From Spirochaetia bacterium (lineage in GTDB: Bacteria > Spirochaetota > Spirochaetia > Treponematales > Rectinemataceae), in assembly GCA_021286925.1 (NCBI GenBank), contig JAJTBL010000008.1, forward strand, positions 1-17,313: 17,313 bases of DNA, given 5' to 3'. Shown here one piece after another: positions 6,893-13,510 of this stretch. The notes beneath the pieces were generated by a model that saw only the letters and a list, made by a program, of their open reading frames with translations, was not told the DNA's origin and did no database searches. Positions within the stretch are counted from its first letter, which is position 1, and every line of letters begins with the position of its first letter. The position numbers and the translations under genes were made by a program.

Positions 6893-7888
6893 TTATTTTA
6901 TCTTCTGGATTTCATCATACAGATTGAGATCCCAGGCTTTTGAAATATCCTTGCTCTCGGTCAGGTAGGAGTTCTTGGCATACGCCGCAAACGCCGCACG
7001 ATCGGGATTCTCGATAACCACAATCCCTTCGGAGCGGAAGAAGTCAAGAATATTCTTCTCGTTGTCGAGGTTTGTTTTGTCGCAAAATTCCCGGGCTTTG
7101 TTGGCAGCAGCGAGCACCCATCCCTGCTGTTCTTTTGTCAGGCTTTTCCACTTCTTTTCATTCATTGAAGGCCAGGTTGAATCAACCACATGGTTGGTCA
7201 GAACGATGTATTTTGTCACTTCATAGAATTTCGCGTTCTTGTCAGTAGGAAGGGGATTGTCCTGCCCATCGACAGCGCCGGTTTTTAGACCCATATACAC
7301 TTCGTTAAAAGCCATCGGCGTGGGATTCGCGCCGAGCGCCTTGCCCATGGCAATCCAGGTCGGGCTGTTAGGCACTCTGAGTTTGACGTTTTTCATCTGC
7401 TCTGGCTTGGTGACGGGTCCAACCTTCGCGGTGAGATTGAGCTGGCGGGTTCCCAGGTAGTAGGCTGTCAGCGGTCTGATGCCTGTCTTTGCTGCAACTT
7501 CTTCAAAAATCTTCTGGCCAATCGGTCCGTTGAAGGTTTTTGTCATCTGGTCATAGCTCTGGAACGTATAGGCAGCTCCAAACATTGAAAGGTAGGGGAT
7601 GAATTCAGCGAGCCACTGCGCTGAAGTGTAGACCATATCTACCGTTCCCTTCCGGATCGCATCCTGCTCGGCTTGCTGCGTAAAGAGCTGGCCCGAGTGA
7701 TAGACATCCACATGAATCTGCCCGCCTGAAAGTTTTTCAACCTCATCCTTGAAGACGAACATTGCCTGTGTGTGCGCATCTCCGGGTACGCTTACCGAGG
7801 TAAATACCAGATTGACCTTGTTCTGCGCAAACACGGCCGGCGTCGCAATCATCAATACCGCGAGCATAAGCAAAAAGAATTTTTTCAT
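6893..7888 (-). CDS. dctP: TRAP transporter periplasmic solute-binding protein (DctP family)
   Basis: This secreted 331-aa substrate receptor has a signal peptide at residues 1-21 (MKKFFLLMLAVLMIATPAVFA), with cleavage expected before Q22. The family core VKLRVPNSPTWIAMGKALGANPTPMAFNEVYMGLKTGAVDGQDNP is present. R171 in KLRVP is the conserved arginine that binds the substrate carboxylate in this family, and N211 ends the GQDNP motif. This points to an organic acid or sugar acid ligand. The ATG has GGGAGG upstream. It is the first transport gene after iclR, with a 124-bp gap in which I see no convincing promoter, so it may be transcribed from the iclR promoter. Exact ligand unknown. Confidence 0.94.
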   Translation of the reverse strand: MKKFFLLMLAVLMIATPAVFAQNKVNLVFTSVSVPGDAHTQAMFVFKDEVEKLSGGQIHVDVYHSGQLFTQQAEQDAIRKGTVDMVYTSAQWLAEFIPYLSMFGAAYTFQSYDQMTKTFNGPIGQKIFEEVAAKTGIRPLTAYYLGTRQLNLTAKVGPVTKPEQMKNVKLRVPNSPTWIAMGKALGANPTPMAFNEVYMGLKTGAVDGQDNPLPTDKNAKFYEVTKYIVLTNHVVDSTWPSMNEKKWKSLTKEQQGWVLAAANKAREFCDKTNLDNEKNILDFFRSEGIVVIENPDRAAFAAYAKNSYLTESKDISKAWDLNLYDEIQKIK

Positions 7889-7970
7889 ACCTGCCTCCCA
7901 TACAATATTTCTGGCCGGACATACGCCGGCAAACAGTTCAAAACTTGGCCGCGGCTGCTGAAACAGCTGC

Positions 7971-8020
7971 AGTATCAGCGCCGCATTACGCCCATTTCAC
8001 GGCGTCTAAGTATCAGCGCC
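7971..8020. repeat. 12-bp direct repeat spanning the iclR stop codon
   Basis: AGTATCAGCGCC occurs at 7971-7982 and again at 8009-8020, 38 bp apart. The second copy contains the iclR stop codon. It could be a short duplication or part of a regulatory or RNA element in the iclR-dctP gap. It does not resemble the palindromes at the iclR promoter. Confidence 0.4.
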
Positions 8021-8783
8021 ACGATGACTGCGGTTCTCCCCGCCAGCCCAGCCGCCTGCTGATTTCCAGCCCGGCCGAGACAACCTCAGGCGCCATCTCC
8101 AAAATCCGTTCCATCGTATTCCGCTCGGCGGGTCCGGACAGACTCAAGGCGGCAAAAACACTCCCCTGGCTGTTGAAAATCGGCGCACCGACACACCGCA
8201 GATGCTCCTCATGCTCCATATTGTCGATGGCAAATCCCTGCCTTCTGATGACGGCAACTTCCGCCGCCAGCCGCTCCGGACTTGCGATTGTCGCCGCGGT
8301 AAACACCGGCAGCCCCTTTTCCGCCACGATTTTTTCGATCTCAGCATCGGGAAGGAACGCGAGAATAGCCTTCCCTACCGAAGTGCAGTGCAGCGGCGCC
8401 CTGACACCGATCACCGAATACGTCCGCAATCGCCGCCGCGACTCGATGCAGTCGATATAGAGCACTTCATTGTTATCCAGCACAGTCAGATGCACCGTTT
8501 CATCGAATTTGACGTTGAGTCCCTGGAGGAACGGCGCGGCTATGCGGCATATATCAAGGCCAGTCTGCGCGCAATTTCCCAGCTCAATGAGTTTTACTCC
8601 CAGGCTGTATTTTCCGGTTTGCACATTTTTTTCAGCGATTTTCTCACTGACCAAGGTTTCGAGAATTGAGTAGACACTGCTTTTCGGCAAGCCCAGGTTT
8701 CTTGCAAGATCAGATACCCCCTGCGGCTGGCTCTCACTCAGCGCATCAAGAATCTGCAATGCTTTTGCGACGGTGTTGACCAT
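8013..8783 (-). CDS. IclR-family transcriptional regulator
   Basis: This 256-aa regulator has an N-terminal winged helix-turn-helix (VAKALQILDALS, VSDLARNLGLPKSSVYSILETL, followed by the wing YSLGVKLIELG). The C-terminal effector domain has the family motifs RAPLHCTSVGKAILAFL, GFAIDNMEHEEHLRCVGAPIFN and SVFAALSLSGP. IclR proteins sense small organic acids or sugar acids and repress or activate neighbouring catabolic operons, often controlling themselves. The ATG at 8783 has GGAG nine bases upstream. It sits ahead of and in the same direction as the TRAP and DapA-like genes, so it is probably their regulator; the imported acid or a breakdown product is the likely effector (inference). Confidence 0.93.
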   Translation of the reverse strand: MVNTVAKALQILDALSESQPQGVSDLARNLGLPKSSVYSILETLVSEKIAEKNVQTGKYSLGVKLIELGNCAQTGLDICRIAAPFLQGLNVKFDETVHLTVLDNNEVLYIDCIESRRRLRTYSVIGVRAPLHCTSVGKAILAFLPDAEIEKIVAEKGLPVFTAATIASPERLAAEVAVIRRQGFAIDNMEHEEHLRCVGAPIFNSQGSVFAALSLSGPAERNTMERILEMAPEVVSAGLEISRRLGWRGEPQSSWR

Positions 8784-8820
8784 CGGCTGACTCCATTACC
8801 TGCTGTTTTAATGCTATATC

Positions 8821-8855
8821 GTTCATATATATGAACATCGTTCCAGTATATAAAC
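8821..8855. promoter_or_regulatory. Two palindromic operators at the iclR promoter
   Basis: GTTCATATATATGAAC (8821-8836) is a perfect 16-bp palindrome. GTTCCAGTATATAAAC (8840-8855) matches it at 12 of 16 positions, with centres 19 bp apart, roughly two helical turns. They begin directly after the -10 box and cover the expected start site, so binding would block transcription. GTTC...GAAC dyads are known for some IclR-family regulators such as PcaR/PcaU, so self-binding by IclR is the simplest reading. Confidence 0.7.
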
Positions 8856-8884
8856 ATTGTCGTTCAGCTTTTGCGATTTGTCAA
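8856..8884 (-). promoter_or_regulatory. Sigma70-type promoter of iclR and probably the TRAP operon
   Basis: On the minus strand the -35 box is a perfect TTGACA (8879-8884), followed by a 17-bp spacer and the -10-like GACAAT (8856-8861). It is the only good promoter I see upstream of iclR, dctP, dctQ, dctM and the DapA-like gene. Confidence 0.65.
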
Positions 8885-8933
8885 GGACGATTTTTATAAG
8901 CAACCCAATACAGCTTTCGCTCAAGCCCGAATT

Positions 8934-8967
8934 AAAAAAAAACCGCGGCGCAAAGGCCGCGGTTTTT
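8934..8967. terminator. Strong bidirectional rho-independent terminator after oppF
   Basis: CCGCGGC (8943-8949) pairs with GCCGCGG (8956-8962) around a 6-nt loop. Flanking A and T runs extend the stem and give T-tails in both directions (nine T on the minus strand, five on the plus strand). It ends the opp operon 46 bp after oppF and insulates the iclR promoter region. Confidence 0.9.
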
Positions 8968-9012
8968 AAGCCGAAGTTTCAGGTGTAGCAATCAATCAGA
9001 GGTACAAACTGC

Positions 9013-10017
9013 TCATTCCGGCTTGTGGTACAGGAAGCAGGCTACCTGGTGGCCTTCCTCGGTTGTCTTGAGCTGGGGTCTGCAGGTTTTGCAGACGTCC
9101 ATGCGTTTCTGACAGCGGTCATAGAAGTAGCAGCCGGGGCGCTGTTTATCGGGAGAGGGCACGTCGCCGGTCAGGATAATGCGCTGGCGCTGAGCTTCAA
9201 TCTTCGGGTCCGGGATCGGTGCGGCTGACAGCAATGCCTGGGTGTAGGGGTGCAAGGGATTTTTATACAGGTCTTTGGAGCCTGAAATTTCCACAATGAC
9301 GCCCAGATACATGACAGCTACCCGGTCAGAGATGTATTGAATGACCGCCAGATCATGCGCGATGAACAGATAGGTGAGGCCGAACTCCTGCTGGAGATCC
9401 TTGAAAAGATTCAGAATCTGGGACTGGATGGATACGTCCAGGGCTGAAACCGGCTCATCGCAGAGCATGAGTTCGGGATTGAGGGCAAGGGCTCTCGCGA
9501 TGCCGATGCGCTGGCGCTGACCGCCTGAAAATTCGTGCGGGTAGCGATTTTTGAAAAACCTCGACAAGCCGACTTTTTCCATCAGGTGCTCAACCCGGTC
9601 ATTTCGCTCGTCATTGCTGATATCGAGCAGACCGCGCTTCTGGAAAATGCGCATGGGCTCCGCGATGATGTCACCGGCAGTCATGCGCGGATTGAGCGAA
9701 GCATAGGGGTCTTGGAACACCATCTGCATATTTTTTCGAGCTGCCAGCAGGTCATGCGGGGCCATCTTGGTAAGGTCTTTGCCTTTCAGAATCACTTCGC
9801 CGGCGGTTGGCTTATACAGCTGAGCGACAGCGCGGACCGTTGTGGACTTCCCACAGCCGGACTCACCAACCAGCCCCAGGGTTTCGCCGCGCTTGATGGA
9901 GAAATCGACGCCGTCAACGGCATAGATAAAACCGCGGTTCTTAGCCAGAAGGCTTTTCCCGATGGGGAAATGCATTTTGAGACCGTGCACATCGAGCAGG
10001 GTATCGTGTTCACTCAT
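9013..10017 (-). CDS. oppF: Oligopeptide/dipeptide ABC transporter ATP-binding protein (OppF/DppF)
   Basis: This 334-aa protein is one of two cytoplasmic ATPases powering peptide import. Walker A GESGCGKS is at 51-58, the Q-loop glutamine at 102 in FQDPYASLNPR, the signature FSGGQRQR at 163-170, and Walker B LMLCDEP at 183-189 followed by SALD. The peptide-importer C-terminal extension includes GCYFYDRCQKRMDVCKTC, a cysteine-rich tail; related OppD/DppD proteins bind an iron-sulfur cluster there. The ATG at 10017 has GGAGG upstream and overlaps the oppD stop by four bases (ATGA); the nine extra codons of a longer frame have no support. It is the last gene of the operon. Confidence 0.95.
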   Translation of the reverse strand: MSEHDTLLDVHGLKMHFPIGKSLLAKNRGFIYAVDGVDFSIKRGETLGLVGESGCGKSTTVRAVAQLYKPTAGEVILKGKDLTKMAPHDLLAARKNMQMVFQDPYASLNPRMTAGDIIAEPMRIFQKRGLLDISNDERNDRVEHLMEKVGLSRFFKNRYPHEFSGGQRQRIGIARALALNPELMLCDEPVSALDVSIQSQILNLFKDLQQEFGLTYLFIAHDLAVIQYISDRVAVMYLGVIVEISGSKDLYKNPLHPYTQALLSAAPIPDPKIEAQRQRIILTGDVPSPDKQRPGCYFYDRCQKRMDVCKTCRPQLKTTEEGHQVACFLYHKPE

Positions 10018-11000
10018 TTGGTTTCCTCCGCATAGAGCCAGCACGAAACAGCGCGGCCGTTTTCAAAGCCGGTAACCGGCGGATATTTTTTCTTGCAGAT
10101 ATCCTTCGCCTTCTCACAGCGCGGATAGAACGGGCAGCAGTCCGGCAGGTCGATGACGTTGGGCGGCTGTCCGGGGATGGAATACAGCCGATCCGCATTT
10201 TCCTTGTCCAGCCGCGGTACCGAGCGGATAAGACCCTGGGTGTAGGGATGCTTCGGATCTTCGAAAATATCATCTGTCTTGCCGCGCTCCACAATTCTTC
10301 CCGCGTACATGACGCAGAGCGTGTCACACATGCCCGCGACAACGCCGAGCGAATGGGTTATCAGAATAACTGCAGTCCCCAGCCGCTTGGTCAATTCCTG
10401 CATCAGTTCCAGAATCTGCGCCTGAATCGTGACATCGAGGGCGCTGGTCGGCTCATCGGCAATCAGGATTTCCGGATTGCAGGACAAGCCCATGGCGATC
10501 ATGACACGCTGGCGCATACCGCCGGAAAACTGGTGCGGATACTGGTCAATCCGCTTTTCAGGAGCGGGGATGCCCGCCAGCTTCAGCATTTCGATGGCCT
10601 TCTCTTTGGCAGCCTTCTTGTCCAAACCCTGATGGAGCACAATCGTCTCGATCATCTGGGTGGAAATTTTCAAAAACGGGTTCAGTGAGGTCATCGGGTC
10701 CTGAAAGATCATCGAAATCTTGTTGCCGCGAATGTGGCGAAGCTCGGACGCAGGAATTTTCAGCAGGTCTTTGCCGCTAAAGAGCACCTGACCGCCGACA
10801 ATCTTTCCGGGAGGATTCGGAATCATGTTGATAATGGAAAGATTGGTCACGCTTTTTCCTGAGCCGGACTCTCCGACAATACCCAGGGTTTCGCCTTTGT
10901 GCAAATCAAAACTCACCCCGTCGACGGCCTTTACAACGCCCTCGTCAACGGTGAAATAGGTCTTTAGGTCCCTGACCTGGAGAATAACTTCATCAGTCAT
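10014..11000 (-). CDS. oppD: Oligopeptide/dipeptide ABC transporter ATP-binding protein (OppD/DppD)
   Basis: The second ATPase of the importer has 328 aa. Walker A GESGSGKS is at 43-50, the Q-loop in FQDPMTSLNPF (Q100), the signature FSGGMRQR at 158-165, Walker B ILIADEP at 178-184 and the H-loop histidine at 216 in ITHSLGV. The C-terminal peptide-transporter domain has PPNVIDLPDCCPFYPRCEKAKDIC, with cysteines 288, 289, 295, 302 and 320; this is the cysteine cluster that binds an iron-sulfur centre in characterised homologues. AAGGAG precedes the ATG, which lies 17 bp after the oppC stop. Confidence 0.95.
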   Translation of the reverse strand: MTDEVILQVRDLKTYFTVDEGVVKAVDGVSFDLHKGETLGIVGESGSGKSVTNLSIINMIPNPPGKIVGGQVLFSGKDLLKIPASELRHIRGNKISMIFQDPMTSLNPFLKISTQMIETIVLHQGLDKKAAKEKAIEMLKLAGIPAPEKRIDQYPHQFSGGMRQRVMIAMGLSCNPEILIADEPTSALDVTIQAQILELMQELTKRLGTAVILITHSLGVVAGMCDTLCVMYAGRIVERGKTDDIFEDPKHPYTQGLIRSVPRLDKENADRLYSIPGQPPNVIDLPDCCPFYPRCEKAKDICKKKYPPVTGFENGRAVSCWLYAEETK

Positions 11001-11017
11001 GTCGTATTGCTCCTTAC

Positions 11018-12271
11018 TCAGGTTCTGTTCTTGCTCTGCGGATCCAGGGCATCACGGAGACCGTCACCCAGGAAGTTCATGCAGAAGAGGAATAATGTCA
11101 TTGCCACCGCTGGCGCGAGCAGCTGCCAGGTATAGAATTCCATGGCACGCACGCCTTCAGAAACCAGAGTTCCCCACGAAGCGTTCGGCGCCGAAACACC
11201 CAAGCCAAGGTAGGACAGGAATGACTCGTTCATGATAAAGCTCGGCATCAGCAAGGTCGAAAAAACTACGATAACGCCGAGGGTATTGGGCAGGAGGTGC
11301 CGGAAAATGATTCGCGGCGTACTCGCCCCCATAGACCTGGCTGCCTCGACAAACTCGGAGTTCTTGAGGCTGATGATCTGACCGCGGACGACGCGGGCGA
11401 TTGTCAGCCAGGAAACCAGGGCGATCGCCACAAAAAGAATGACAAAACTGCCCCGCGCCTTTTCACCGATCATCGCCATGATGATGATAACGATAAGCAT
11501 GTAGGGCAAGCCGTACATGATATCGACAAAGCGCATGAGCAGGTTGTCCAGCCAGCCTCCGACATAGCCTGAGACAGAACCGATGAGAATGCCGACAATC
11601 GCTGCCGTCAAAGTTCCGACGATACCGATCAGGATAGAAATCCGACCGCCGTAAATCACGCGAGCCAGCATGTCGCGGCCGAGGTCATCCGTACCCAGGA
11701 TGTAGACTTTCTGGTACCCCGGATTGGTATTCATCTCCGCTTTGACCTTTTCAAGCGCTTCCTTCTGGTAGCCAAGTTCAGTGACCAGAGGATTGGAAGA
11801 AGTCTGGGTGTCAGTTCCGTGGCCTCCGAAATCCAGCGAGAAGTTCAGATTGGGGTCAACTTCCGCTGACTGATTCGTTGTTTCGGTTTCAGTTCCGGGA
11901 ACTGCGCCGAAGTCAAAGCCATAGGTTCCCGAAGGGCCATTCGCCGCTCCTTCGGCTTTCTGTTCTTCCAGGGTCCTTTCCAGATCTGCAATCCGGGCTT
12001 CCAGCTTCTTGATCACCAGCTGACCCGCCGGTTTGAAAGATGGCGGAAGGCTGGCATTGCTGATGGTCTGTTCCCGGTAATCATAGATAATGCCCGCTGA
12101 GGTGAGCAGAGGCGCAAACAGAGTAATAATTATATAGAAGGAAACAATATACAGGCTGATGAGCGCCATCTTGTTTTTTCGAAGCCGCTTCCAGGCATCC
12201 GCCCAGAGCGAAACCGGCTTCATGACCTGGTTGAACTCGTTTACCGCTTGCTTTTCTTTCTTTTCACTCAT
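11018..12271 (-). CDS. oppC: Oligopeptide/dipeptide ABC transporter permease (OppC/DppC) with long insertion
   Basis: This inner-membrane permease has 417 aa; about 300 is usual. The N-terminal OppC segment (WKRLRKNKMALISLYI) and first membrane helix (about 35-60) are followed by an unusual insertion. A charged coiled-coil-like helix lies at about 84-108, and a Gly/Thr/Asn-rich low-complexity stretch at 109-160 contains two related units, FDFGAVPGTETETT and LDFGGHGTDTQTSS. A second helix follows at about 161-181. The normal permease resumes at LGTDDLGRD (192-200) and has the coupling-loop motif EAARSMGASTPRIIFRHLLPN. By topology the insertion should be outside the membrane, on the periplasmic side near the binding protein. 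The frame is intact, so this is not a sequencing artefact or fusion of two genes. AGGAG precedes the ATG; oppB ends 9 bp before it. Confidence 0.94.
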   Translation of the reverse strand: MSEKKEKQAVNEFNQVMKPVSLWADAWKRLRKNKMALISLYIVSFYIIITLFAPLLTSAGIIYDYREQTISNASLPPSFKPAGQLVIKKLEARIADLERTLEEQKAEGAANGPSGTYGFDFGAVPGTETETTNQSAEVDPNLNFSLDFGGHGTDTQTSSNPLVTELGYQKEALEKVKAEMNTNPGYQKVYILGTDDLGRDMLARVIYGGRISILIGIVGTLTAAIVGILIGSVSGYVGGWLDNLLMRFVDIMYGLPYMLIVIIIMAMIGEKARGSFVILFVAIALVSWLTIARVVRGQIISLKNSEFVEAARSMGASTPRIIFRHLLPNTLGVIVVFSTLLMPSFIMNESFLSYLGLGVSAPNASWGTLVSEGVRAMEFYTWQLLAPAVAMTLFLFCMNFLGDGLRDALDPQSKNRT

Positions 12272-12280
12272 GCAGAACTC

Positions 12281-13207
12281 CTACTTGTACGAAATGCGCG
12301 GATCGAGTAATCCGTAAATCAGGTCAACCACGAGGTTGGCGAAAATGAGAATCACCGAGTAAACGATAACCTCACCCATGATAAGCGTATAATCGCGGTT
12401 CAGCGCTGACTGGACAAAGGGCCTTCCAATGCCGGGAATCAGGAAGGTGGTTTCTACAACGACCGAGCCGACGACAATGCCGGAAAATGCCGGTCCCAGA
12501 TAGGTGACAACCGGCAGAAGAGCGCCTTTCAGGACATGCTTCCACACCACCATGGACTCTTTCAGTCCCTTGGCGCGGGCAGTTCTGATGTAATCCGAGC
12601 GGAGCACTTCAAGAATGCTGGCGCGCGAAAGCCGGGCTATATACGCAAAGTACGGGAAGGACAGGGTCAAAGCCGGCAAAATGATTGCCTTTATGCCGTG
12701 GACTGAAATCCACTGCCCCATAGGCAAGATCTTCCACCGCATCCCCACAAACAACTGCAGTATGGGCCCCATGACGAACAGCGGGACCGAAATACCGATG
12801 ACTGCAATCGAAACTGCCACATAATCCGGCCATTTGTTCTGTTTCAGCGCCGAGATAATCCCGACCGCGATACCGGAAACTACCGCAAGTACCAATGAGG
12901 TGACACCAAGCGTCATTGAAACGGGAAGGCCCTTGTCAATAATCTCATTGACTGACAAATCCCGGTACCTGAAGGAAGGGCCGAGATCCCATCTGAGGAT
13001 ATCGCCAAGATACCGCAGATACTGTTTGCCAAGCGGCTCATCCATATGATAGCGCTTGAGAAGGTTCTGGAGGATGAATTCCGGAACATCTTTTTCCCGC
13101 GCAAAAGGTCCGCCGGGAGCCAGCCTGATCAGAAAGAAGCTCAAGGTTACAATGACAAAGAGCGTTGGAATCAGGCTCAATGCTCTCCGAATGAAATAAC
13201 GTGCCAT
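12281..13207 (-). CDS. oppB: Oligopeptide/dipeptide ABC transporter permease (OppB/DppB)
   Basis: This 308-aa inner-membrane permease is of normal length. It starts MARYFIRRALSLIPTLFVIVTLSFFLIRLAPG, the typical OppB N-terminus with the first membrane helix. The coupling-loop motif is DYIRTARAKGLKESMVVWKHVLKGALLP, and the C-terminus has the usual GRPFVQSALNRDYTLIMG segment. It pairs with OppC to form the channel. The ATG at 13207 has AAAGGAG ten bases upstream. A frame beginning 39 codons earlier reads through the hairpin region and has no family-like residues, so it is rejected. The gap to oppA is 303 bp. Confidence 0.94.
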   Translation of the reverse strand: MARYFIRRALSLIPTLFVIVTLSFFLIRLAPGGPFAREKDVPEFILQNLLKRYHMDEPLGKQYLRYLGDILRWDLGPSFRYRDLSVNEIIDKGLPVSMTLGVTSLVLAVVSGIAVGIISALKQNKWPDYVAVSIAVIGISVPLFVMGPILQLFVGMRWKILPMGQWISVHGIKAIILPALTLSFPYFAYIARLSRASILEVLRSDYIRTARAKGLKESMVVWKHVLKGALLPVVTYLGPAFSGIVVGSVVVETTFLIPGIGRPFVQSALNRDYTLIMGEVIVYSVILIFANLVVDLIYGLLDPRISYK

Positions 13208-13303
13208 TCGGAACCACTCCTTTTCTCGATGCAGCAGGAACATGACACTACACCCCATCCCTGAATGCGTATCATGAACCGTGCAAAGTGTTTGGGATAA
13301 TCC

Positions 13304-13338
13304 TGGGCAATGTGAATTGCCCAAGGTGCCTGATTATA
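13304..13338 (-). promoter_or_regulatory. Possible internal promoter and dyad upstream of oppB
   Basis: A perfect -10 box TATAAT on the minus strand (13333-13338) lies 125 bp before oppB, though no good -35 is seen at 16-18 bp. Immediately downstream is a perfect 8-bp dyad, TGGGCAAT (13304-13311) and ATTGCCCA (13316-13323), with a 4-nt loop and partial extension by flanking G/C pairs. It would sit at the transcription start or the 5' end of the message. It could be an operator, a 5' stabilising hairpin or a leftover structure. There is no T-run after it, so it is not a terminator. Confidence 0.4.
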
Positions 13339-13449
13339 CGTCAATTTTCAAAATAGCGCCAGCACCAATCGAAACAATGTTCAATTGGAGAATCATTTTT
13401 TATAATTGCGTTATTCCATATAGTAACAGGATTTCGAGATTATCATTTC

Positions 13450-13486
13450 AAAGAAAGAAAAGGGCTGCCCGGCAACCGGACAGCCC
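13450..13486 (-). terminator. Hairpin after oppA (attenuator or terminator)
   Basis: GGGCTG-C-CCGG (13462-13472) pairs with CCGG-A-CAGCCC (13476-13486) around CAA, with one internal mismatch. On the minus strand it is followed by a T-rich tail (TTTTCTTTCTTT). It starts 24 bp after the oppA stop. It probably lets only part of the transcription continue into oppBCDF, or protects the oppA message from 3' decay. Confidence 0.8.
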
Positions 13487-13510
13487 AAAAGGATGCTCAG
13501 GAATCAACCC

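Larger units (their letters stand above)
13208..13510. other. 303-bp oppA-oppB intergenic region
   Basis: No gene is supported here. It contains the post-oppA hairpin, the possible internal promoter with dyad, and the oppB ribosome site. The size is unusual for an otherwise tightly packed operon (gaps of 9, 17 and -4 bp) and fits separate control of the binding protein and the transporter body. Confidence 0.7.

Noticed and set aside
7914..7930. GCCGG/CCGGC hairpin ahead of dctP as a terminator
   Set aside because: The stem is only 5 bp and is not followed by a T-run on the minus strand.
11018..12271. OppC as a fusion of two genes or an assembly error
   Set aside because: The frame is continuous, the codon style is unchanged, and normal OppC sequence is complete on both sides of the insertion.
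13208..13324. 39-codon N-terminal extension of oppB
   Set aside because: It reads through the dyad and leader, and contains Cys/His-rich residues not seen in OppB; the start at 13207 has a ribosome site and the standard N-terminus.
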